A program made the position numbers and the translations under genes. The notes under the pieces are model-generated. The model was not told where the DNA came from, made no database searches, and was given only the letters and a program-made list of their open reading frames with translations. A stretch of DNA of 7,359 nt from a bacterium (lineage in GTDB: Bacteria > Actinomycetota > Acidimicrobiia > Spongiisociales > UBA11373). This document shows positions 1 to 5,599 of this stretch, in pieces. Where the stretch lies: NCBI GenBank assembly GCA_013202595.1, contig JABMPV010000387.1, forward strand, positions 1 through 7,359. The letters run 5' to 3'. Each line of letters opens with the position of its first letter. Position 1 is the stretch's first letter.

Positions 1-525
1 CCGGACGATCCTCTGTATCCCTACACCGCAGGTCGGTTCGGATCGGGGGCCAACATGGCGTTCCGCGCCGATGCGCTGCGGGAGATCGGGATGTTCGATC
101 CCGCTCTGGGTGCGGGAAGCCGCGCATTCGGCGGCGACGACCTCGCTGCGTTCCTCGCCGTGGTGTCGGCCGGCCATCGGCTGGTATACGAACCCGCTGC
201 GATCGTGCATCACGAGCACCGCAGGGATGAGGACACGCTGGCGCGCCAGGTGTTCGGATACGGGGCGGGTCTCACCGCCTACTTGACGGGTGCGCTGATC
301 GCGCGGCCCTCGCGCATGTTCGATCTCATCAAGCGGATGCCGGGGGGTATCCGCTACGCCGTCTCGAGTTCCTCTGAGAAGAACATCCGCCAGGACGCCG
401 ATTTCCCGTCCCGCCTCCGCCGTCGCGAGTTGCTCGGGATGCTGGCCGGGCCATGGGCCTATCTCCGTTCGATGGCCGAGGTGCGGCGGAGCGGCACGAC
501 CTCTCCGGACGGGGAGGCCATCTGA
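1..525 (+). CDS. Family 2 glycosyltransferase, C-terminal part (5' end outside window)
   Basis: The reading frame is open from base 1, so only the last 174 residues are visible and the nucleotide-binding N-terminal half is missing. The visible part matches the acceptor side of GT-A fold family 2 glycosyltransferases. A GSGANMAFRADALREIGMFD block (residues 14-33 of the fragment) is followed by GGDD (44-47), where one Asp is the expected catalytic base, then an AGHRLVYEPAAIVHHEHRR block (57-75) typical of the end of the domain. The remaining ~100 residues are basic with short hydrophobic stretches (about 87-100 and 144-154) that may touch the membrane but are not convincing transmembrane helices. 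Such enzymes move a sugar from a nucleotide donor to a lipid-linked or growing glycan at the cytoplasmic face. Its stop codon shares one base with the next start (TGATG), which places it in the same operon. Donor and acceptor sugars cannot be told. Confidence 0.88.
   Translation, partial: PDDPLYPYTAGRFGSGANMAFRADALREIGMFDPALGAGSRAFGGDDLAAFLAVVSAGHRLVYEPAAIVHHEHRRDEDTLARQVFGYGAGLTAYLTGALIARPSRMFDLIKRMPGGIRYAVSSSSEKNIRQDADFPSRLRRRELLGMLAGPWAYLRSMAEVRRSGTTSPDGEAI
511..517 (+). promoter_or_regulatory. Ribosome binding site for the deacetylase gene
   Basis: GGGGAGG lies 7 bases before the ATG at 525 and is the best Shine-Dalgarno match near this junction. It decides the start at 525 over the in-frame ATG at 453, which would force a 73-base overlap with the glycosyltransferase gene. 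Confidence 0.7.
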
Positions 526-1337
526 TGTCTCGCGCCGTGCCGATCCTCCTCTATCACAGTGTCTCCGATCAGGCCTCGCCCGGGTTCCGGCGCTGGACGG
601 TCACCCCCGACCGCTTCGCCGAGCAGATGACACATCTCTCATCGGAGGGCTACGAGACGCTGACCGTCTCGGAGTATTCGGCCTGGGTCGCCGGCGAGCG
701 CGACATCGCCGAGCGGTCCGTTGTGATCACCTTCGATGACGGCTTCGCAGACTTCCGCTCGGATGCTCTGCCGATCATGAAGGCTCACGGAGTCGAGTCC
801 ACGCTCTATCTCACCACCGGGTACATGGGTGACACGGGCCGCTGGTTGGAGGCAGAGGGCGAGGGCGACCGACCAATGCTGGGCTGGGACGATGTTCGCA
901 CCGTCGCCGAAGCCGGAGTGGAACTGGGTGCCCATGGCGACACTCATCGGCAATTCGACACGCTGCCCACTGCCGAGGCAGTCGAGGACCTCGCCAGGTG
1001 CCGGTTCCTCATCGAGATGCACACGGGCCGTGAGGCGGCCACATGCGCATACCCCCACGGGTACAGCACGCCCGCCCTCCGCAGGGAGGTGGCTGCCATG
1101 GGGTTCATCTCGGCGTGTGGCGTCAAGCACGCAATGAGTTCTCGTGACGACGATCTCCTCTCTCTCGCGAGGGTCATCGTCGATGCCGACACGGACATCG
1201 ATGGCTTCGCACGGCTGCTGTCGGGCGAGGGCCTCAGAGTGGCTCCATCGACACGTTCGCTGAAGGCATGGGGTTGGCGTTCGTATCGCAGGGCGATGCA
1301 CGCGACCCGGCGGACCGGGACGGCGGTGCCGGCATGA
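525..1337 (+). CDS. Polysaccharide deacetylase (NodB / carbohydrate esterase 4 family)
   Basis: This 270-residue protein probably removes N- or O-acetyl groups from a glycan with a divalent metal. The N-terminal strand VPILLYHSVS (5-14) is typical of the family. Motif 1 is TFDDG (69-73), with the catalytic base and metal-binding Asp at 71-72. Motif 2 is HGDTH (137-141), giving the two metal His residues. AYPHG (175-179) sits at the motif 3 position but lacks the Arg of the classical RxxP form, as in PgaB/IcaB-like members. An acidic insertion (about 102-117) separates motifs 1 and 2. There is no signal peptide or membrane helix, so it appears cytoplasmic unless the very basic C-terminal tail (244-266, rich in Arg, Trp and Lys) holds it at the membrane. 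The ATG at 525 was chosen for its strong ribosome site and TGATG overlap. The 3' end overlaps the next gene by ATGA, suggesting coupled translation. The natural substrate is unknown. Confidence 0.9.
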   Translation: MSRAVPILLYHSVSDQASPGFRRWTVTPDRFAEQMTHLSSEGYETLTVSEYSAWVAGERDIAERSVVITFDDGFADFRSDALPIMKAHGVESTLYLTTGYMGDTGRWLEAEGEGDRPMLGWDDVRTVAEAGVELGAHGDTHRQFDTLPTAEAVEDLARCRFLIEMHTGREAATCAYPHGYSTPALRREVAAMGFISACGVKHAMSSRDDDLLSLARVIVDADTDIDGFARLLSGEGLRVAPSTRSLKAWGWRSYRRAMHATRRTGTAVPA

Positions 1338-2440
1338 CGGCGATCGATCGCATGATGGGAATCACCCGCCACCCCATCCCGCTGAGGCCAACCGACGCCG
1401 CCGTCTTCATGGGCGCCCCAGCACCGCGCGATCTCTGGGACCTGGTGGCTGCCTCGGACCCGTATGCACTCGTCTCACAGACTCCGGAGTGGATGGATGC
1501 CATGGTTGCCCTGGGCGACGTCGTCAACGCCACCCGGTGGTACCGGGCGGCCGACGGAAGGGATCTGATCCTGCCGATGGCCAGGCGGCGCTTCGGGGGT
1601 CGGCGGGCGACCCGATCGTCGTTCGGAGAGGGTTGGGGATTCGGTGGGCTCCTGGCTCCCGGCGGGCCGACCCGGGTCGATGTGACCGGGGTCTTCGCCG
1701 ACCTCGCGACACTGCCGGCTCTGCGCACCACCATGAGGGTCAATCCACTGCAGGCCGACGTGTGGGATCTCGCCGATCATCCCGAAGGGCTGATCGAGCG
1801 CAAAAGGCTGGCTCATGTGATCGATCTCGCTGGGGGCTCCGAGGCCGTGTGGAGTGACCAGACGACCTCGCAGGGGCGCAGAGGTGTGCGCCGGGCCCGC
1901 AAACTCGGAGTCGAGGTCCGACGCGATACCGACGGCGACCTGCTGCCGGTCTTCTACGACATGCTGTTGCAGTCGTTCGACAGGTGGGCCGAACGCCAGA
2001 GTGAGCCGCGATGGCTTGCTCGCTATCGCGGGAAGAGACGTGACCCTCTTGAGAAGTTCGCCATGTTGAGCGAGCGCCTCGGAGACGCATTCGGGCTCTA
2101 TGTGGCCTTTCACGAGGACCGGCCGGCTGCCGCTGTGCTGGTGCTCATGGGAGCCAATGCCCACTACACGCGCGGTGTCATGGATGTCGAGGTCGGGGGC
2201 ACCACCAATGCCAACGACCTGCTCCACTGGACTGCCATCGAGGATGCCTGCGCATCTGGCTGTCTGACGTATCACATGGGCGAGTCGTCAGAGGGTTCGT
2301 CCCTGGCCAGGTACAAGCAGAAGATGGGCGCCACCCCGGTGCCATACGCCGAGTACATCGTCGAGCGGATGCCCCTCACCCGGATGGACGCCGCCCTGCG
2401 TGGCACCGTCAAGCGGATGATCGGGTTCAAGGATGCGTAG
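1334..2440 (+). CDS. FemAB-like / GNAT-fold acyl- or aminoacyl-transferase
   Basis: This is a 368-residue soluble protein that resembles the FemAB / BioF2-like acetyltransferase group (GNAT fold, often annotated CelD/BcsL-like in polysaccharide loci). An N-terminal half opens with SQTPEWMDAMVAL (48-60). The central basic segment RRGVRRARKLGVEV (182-195) matches the linker seen in FemAB proteins. The C-terminal half carries GLYVAFHEDRPAAAVLVLM (254-272), then a YHMGESSEGSSLARYKQKMG stretch (313-332) close to the usual end motif in which a Lys-Phe/Tyr-rich turn precedes the last strand. Members transfer acyl or aminoacyl groups to sugars or to lipid-linked precursors; which one applies here cannot be told. 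The start at 1334 gives an ATGA overlap with the deacetylase but no clear ribosome site, so translation probably depends on termination upstream. ATGs at 1268, 1352 and 1355 are alternatives. Its placement next to a deacetylase recalls exosortase-linked exopolysaccharide loci, although no exosortase is seen. Confidence 0.82.
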   Translation: MTAIDRMMGITRHPIPLRPTDAAVFMGAPAPRDLWDLVAASDPYALVSQTPEWMDAMVALGDVVNATRWYRAADGRDLILPMARRRFGGRRATRSSFGEGWGFGGLLAPGGPTRVDVTGVFADLATLPALRTTMRVNPLQADVWDLADHPEGLIERKRLAHVIDLAGGSEAVWSDQTTSQGRRGVRRARKLGVEVRRDTDGDLLPVFYDMLLQSFDRWAERQSEPRWLARYRGKRRDPLEKFAMLSERLGDAFGLYVAFHEDRPAAAVLVLMGANAHYTRGVMDVEVGGTTNANDLLHWTAIEDACASGCLTYHMGESSEGSSLARYKQKMGATPVPYAEYIVERMPLTRMDAALRGTVKRMIGFKDA

Positions 2441-3287
2441 GCCCATGAAGGGCACGCGAATCACGCTGGTTCTCGCCGCGCTCGCAGCTGCCGGCCTCGG
2501 CGTCGGTGCCGCATTCGTGGTGAATGGCGAAGAGGCGAGGCCACACCCCCTCACCACGGGTGGATGGAGTCAGGTCTTCTTCGATGGGTTCGACGACGAT
2601 CGTCTCGATTCGGAGTCGTGGGCGACGTGCTTCTGGTGGGACGACGGTGGCTGCACCATCGCGAGCAACAACGAGTTGGAGTGGTATCAGCCCGACAACG
2701 TCTCCGTCGAGGACGGCATGCTGAGGCTGACCGCGGTGGCTGAAGATGTCGTGACGCGGGACGGCGAGGTGTTCCCGTATTCCTCCGGCATGGTGTCGAC
2801 CGGCCCCGGCGACTATGAGGGCGACGTTCCGGCCGGCTTCACCTTCACGTATGGCTACGTCGAGATGTCGGCGATGATTCCTGATGGCACGGGACTGTGG
2901 CCGGCCTTCTGGATGCTTCCGGCCGATCGGGAGTCGCGGCCCGAGATCGATGTGATGGAGGTGCCCGGCGGTCACGCGTCGAGGCTGTCGATGCACGTCC
3001 ACTTCCTGGACGACGGTGATCGGATCGATTCGGGAGAGTCGATGGCCACCGACGACCTCTCGGCCGGATGGCACACGTTTGGGCTGCTGTGGGCCGAGGA
3101 CGAACTGGTCTGGTATCTCGACGGCATCGAGGCATGGGCCTACGACGGCACCGCGATCCCCGACGAGCCGATGTATCTGGTGGCGAACCTCGCCGTTGGC
3201 GGTGACTGGGTGGGGAGCCCCGATCGGACGACACGGTTTCCGGCGACGTTCGAGATCGACTTCATCCGCGTCTGGCAGGAGCAGTGA
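2433..3287 (+). CDS. Exported glycoside hydrolase family 16 beta-glycanase
   Basis: This 284-residue protein has a basic start (MRRPMKGTR) and one hydrophobic stretch (about 11-30) that acts as a signal peptide or membrane anchor; no lipobox is seen. The remainder is a single GH16 beta-jelly-roll domain (about 45-284). NNELEWY (79-85) is the usual N-terminal family block. WPAFWML (156-162) precedes the catalytic strand EIDVME (171-176), giving nucleophile Glu171, Asp173 and acid/base Glu176. The EXDXXE spacing is the beta-bulge form found in laminarinases and agarases, unlike the EXDXE of lichenases. Family members cut internal beta-1,3 or related bonds. Cys66 and Cys74 could form a disulfide outside the cell. 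Inside an assembly operon its likely job is trimming, releasing or clearing the locus's own polymer. ATG 2433 overlaps the previous gene by 8 bases; ATG 2445, with AAGGA 11 bases upstream, is an equally possible start and keeps the signal sequence. Confidence 0.9.
   Translation: MRRPMKGTRITLVLAALAAAGLGVGAAFVVNGEEARPHPLTTGGWSQVFFDGFDDDRLDSESWATCFWWDDGGCTIASNNELEWYQPDNVSVEDGMLRLTAVAEDVVTRDGEVFPYSSGMVSTGPGDYEGDVPAGFTFTYGYVEMSAMIPDGTGLWPAFWMLPADRESRPEIDVMEVPGGHASRLSMHVHFLDDGDRIDSGESMATDDLSAGWHTFGLLWAEDELVWYLDGIEAWAYDGTAIPDEPMYLVANLAVGGDWVGSPDRTTRFPATFEIDFIRVWQEQ
3277..3281 (+). promoter_or_regulatory. Ribosome binding site for the flippase-kinase gene
   Basis: AGGAG lies 5 bases before the ATG at 3287, inside the last codons of the GH16 gene. 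This spacing favours ATG 3287 over GTG 3284 (2 bases away). ATG 3293 (11 bases away) is less likely. Confidence 0.65.
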
Positions 3288-5599
3288 TGGACATGCGTCG
3301 GGTCACAGAGCACCTGTCTTCACCGCTTCTGCGCAATGGGTACGCACTCGCCGTCAACACGATGGGCACGGCCGGCATCGGAGCGCTGTACTGGCTCGTC
3401 GCTGCCCGGATGTACTCGGCGGAGGACGTCGGGGTCAACGCAGCGCTGATCTCGGCAATGATGTTTCTCGCAAAGATGGCCCAACTCAACCTGAGTAACG
3501 CTCTCAACCGGTTCGTCCCGGGCGCAGGCCCCGCAACCCGCCGGCTGGTGCTGGGCTCGTATGCATTCGCCGCCTCGATGTCGGGTATCGCCGCTGTGGT
3601 CTTCATTCTCGGGCTGTCGTGGTGGGCGCCGGACCTGTCCGTCATCGAGTCGAGCACGGGGCTCGTCGTCGGATTCGTGCTTGCGACCATGGCCTGGTCG
3701 GTCTTCGTGCTGCAGGACGCAGCACTCACCGGGCTGCGTCGCTCGACATGGGTGCCGATCGAGAACCTCATCTTCGGCCTGGCCAAGATCGCGCTGCTGA
3801 TTGTGTTCGTGGCCATTGCACCGCGCATCGGCATCTTCGCATCGTGGACGGTTCCGCTGTTCGCCTTGCTGCTGGTGGTCAACCGCCTGCTCTTCCGCAG
3901 AGCGGTCCCCGCTCACGTGGAGGCCACCAGGCATCGTCCTCACACCTTCGATGCAGGGGTGATCGCCCGGTTCGCGGCTGCCGACTTCATGGCGTCCCTC
4001 GGCTGGATGGCCACCATCGACCTGTTGCCGGTGGTCGTCATCGCATTGGTCGGTGCGGAGGCCAATGCCTACTTCTTCCTGGCATGGACCATCGCCTACA
4101 CGTTGTTCCTCGTGAGCCGATCGACCGGCATGTCCTTGATCGCTGAGGCGGCGCTCGATCCGGCCAAGCTGCGTTCCTACAGCCGCAAGGTGCTGGTGCA
4201 GACCTCGTGGCTGATCGTCCCGCTCGCCGCAGGCCTGTTCCTGTTCGCTCCGCTGATCCTGGGGGTGTTCGGGGCCGACTACTCCAGGGAGGGCACAACG
4301 GTGCTGCGCCTCCTGGTCGCGTCGGCCCTGCCCAACATCGTGATCTCCCTGTATGCATCGGTCGCCAGGGTGGAGCGCAGGCTGCTGGCCATGGGTGTGA
4401 TGTACGGCATCCTCGGGACGATGGTGCTGACCCTCAGCATCGTGCTCACCGGTCCGTTGGGGATCGCCGGCGTGGGCTGGGCGTGGCTCGTGTCGACCAC
4501 CACGATCGCCGCCGTCCTGCTGGTGACAGAGATGCGCCTGGTGTGGCTGCCGCAGTTTCTCGACTCTTCAGCCGGCACCTTCACTCTGAGACTGGCCAAG
4601 GCGATCCTGGGGTCCCGGCTGACCGAGGCGCCCATGGACGACCGCCTCGAGGCCGCCATCGACCGCGTGCGCCAGGATCATGGGCATCTCGAGGTCGTGG
4701 GTCGCCCCGCCACGGAGTTGGATCTGGCGGCTGTGACCGTCGGCCCATCGCCTGCCGAGTCGACCGCAATCCTCAAACTCGCCAAGACCCCTACGGCGTC
4801 GGAGAGCCTGCTCGGTGAGGCCGATGCCCTCGAGGCCGTCGCGAGGAACTCCCGTCTCGACGGCTGGCCGGTGGCGATTCCGCGATTGCTGGTGTGTGGT
4901 GATGTCGACGGCCTGGTCTACACGGCCCAGTCGCATCTCGACGGCGTCGACGGCCGTACTGCGACCGAGTTGGGCCTCGATCTCGATCTCGTGATGGTGC
5001 GGGCCGCCAGGGTTGCATCCGGTCTGCATCACAGGACGTCGCAGGAGACCGAACTGACTCCTGCGGAGATGGTGAAGCTGGTCGACGATCCGATCGGTGT
5101 CCTCGCCCGCACCGGGGGAGTCCCGCTGCCAAGGCGCCATGCCGGCTCGCTCGATCGGCTGCGGGATCGCCGCTATGCCGACCTGGCGGATCGCACCGTG
5201 ACCACGAGTTGGGTGCACGGTGACTTCTGGCTGGGCAACCTGCTCATCGGAGGCGGCGCCGAGGTATCCGGCGTCGTGGACTGGGGCGGTCTCGACCGGT
5301 CGAGCCTCCCCGATCTCGACATGGCCCATCTGATCCTCACCACTCGCTCGCTGCGGCGCTCCACCGAACTCGGCACCGTTGTGGCCGATGCGCTCGACAT
5401 GCCTGACTGGACCGAGGCCGAGGGCAATGTGCTGGCGATGATCGCCGGGAGGGATCCCCGCGACTCGATCTCGTGGCGGTCGCTGGTGCTGCTCACCTGG
5501 ATCCACCACGTGGCCTCCAATCTCCGCAAGTCCGAGCGGTACCGCGGTAAGTGGCTCTGGACCACGAGGAACGTCCACCACGTCCTCGAGGTCGTGTGA
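3287..5599 (+). CDS. Fusion of a Wzx-type polysaccharide flippase and an APH-fold kinase
   Basis: One uninterrupted frame of 770 residues carries two unrelated domains. Residues ~15-420 are strongly hydrophobic, with about 12 predicted membrane helices (for example 88-112, 123-142, 158-178, 226-253, 305-328, 366-388, 392-415). The opening NGYALAVNTMGTAGIGALYW (17-36) resembles MOP/Wzx exporters that flip lipid-linked oligosaccharides. Residues ~450-770 form a soluble aminoglycoside-phosphotransferase/choline-kinase-like domain. AILKLAK (494-500) supplies the ATP Lys (probably 497) and GEADALEAVAR (510-520) the helix-C Glu. HGDFWLGNLL (644-653) is the catalytic loop, with Asp646 and Asn651, and VVDWG (663-667) holds the metal Asp665. 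The fold and motifs are seen; the kinase substrate (sugar, choline-like group, lipid or other) is unknown. The kinase should face the cytoplasm, where the flippase loads its cargo. The gene overlaps its neighbours by 1 base (TGATG) and 4 bases (GTGA). Wzx proteins are usually about 400-500 residues, so the extension is extra, not a replacement. Confidence 0.87.
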   Translation: MDMRRVTEHLSSPLLRNGYALAVNTMGTAGIGALYWLVAARMYSAEDVGVNAALISAMMFLAKMAQLNLSNALNRFVPGAGPATRRLVLGSYAFAASMSGIAAVVFILGLSWWAPDLSVIESSTGLVVGFVLATMAWSVFVLQDAALTGLRRSTWVPIENLIFGLAKIALLIVFVAIAPRIGIFASWTVPLFALLLVVNRLLFRRAVPAHVEATRHRPHTFDAGVIARFAAADFMASLGWMATIDLLPVVVIALVGAEANAYFFLAWTIAYTLFLVSRSTGMSLIAEAALDPAKLRSYSRKVLVQTSWLIVPLAAGLFLFAPLILGVFGADYSREGTTVLRLLVASALPNIVISLYASVARVERRLLAMGVMYGILGTMVLTLSIVLTGPLGIAGVGWAWLVSTTTIAAVLLVTEMRLVWLPQFLDSSAGTFTLRLAKAILGSRLTEAPMDDRLEAAIDRVRQDHGHLEVVGRPATELDLAAVTVGPSPAESTAILKLAKTPTASESLLGEADALEAVARNSRLDGWPVAIPRLLVCGDVDGLVYTAQSHLDGVDGRTATELGLDLDLVMVRAARVASGLHHRTSQETELTPAEMVKLVDDPIGVLARTGGVPLPRRHAGSLDRLRDRRYADLADRTVTTSWVHGDFWLGNLLIGGGAEVSGVVDWGGLDRSSLPDLDMAHLILTTRSLRRSTELGTVVADALDMPDWTEAEGNVLAMIAGRDPRDSISWRSLVLLTWIHHVASNLRKSERYRGKWLWTTRNVHHVLEVV
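4625..4636 (+). promoter_or_regulatory. Possible internal translation start at the flippase-kinase boundary
   Basis: GAGG at 4625-4628 stands 5 bases before an in-frame ATG at 4634 (Met450 of the fusion). This is exactly where the last membrane segment has ended and the kinase N-lobe begins. Starting here would give a free 321-residue kinase. The match is short and GAGG is common in such G+C-rich coding DNA, so this is a candidate only. Confidence 0.25.
5588..5598 (+). promoter_or_regulatory. Ribosome site and GTG start overlapping the flippase-kinase stop
   Basis: GAGG at 5588-5591 lies 4 bases before GTG 5596-5598, which overlaps the TGA at 5597-5599. This mirrors the stop-start overlaps elsewhere in the operon. 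The in-frame ATGs at 5641 and 5671 lack a convincing ribosome site. Confidence 0.5.

Noticed and set aside
639..1301. Antisense open frame of 220 codons opposite the deacetylase
   Set aside because: It is a shadow of a gene with intact NodB motifs; the product is low-complexity and Arg/His/Gly-rich with no recognisable domain.
1340..1351. Perfect 12-base palindrome GCGATCGATCGC just after the FemAB-like start
   Set aside because: It is explained by Ala-Ile-Asp-Arg codons in a GATC/CGATCG-rich genome. There is a single copy and no operator context, since the site is inside a coupled operon.
1475..2275. Antisense open frame of 266 codons opposite the FemAB-like gene
   Set aside because: There is no motif support, and it sits entirely within a well-supported + strand gene.
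3284..3286. GTG as start of the flippase-kinase gene
   Set aside because: It is only 2 bases after AGGAG, while ATG 3287 has a workable spacing of 5.
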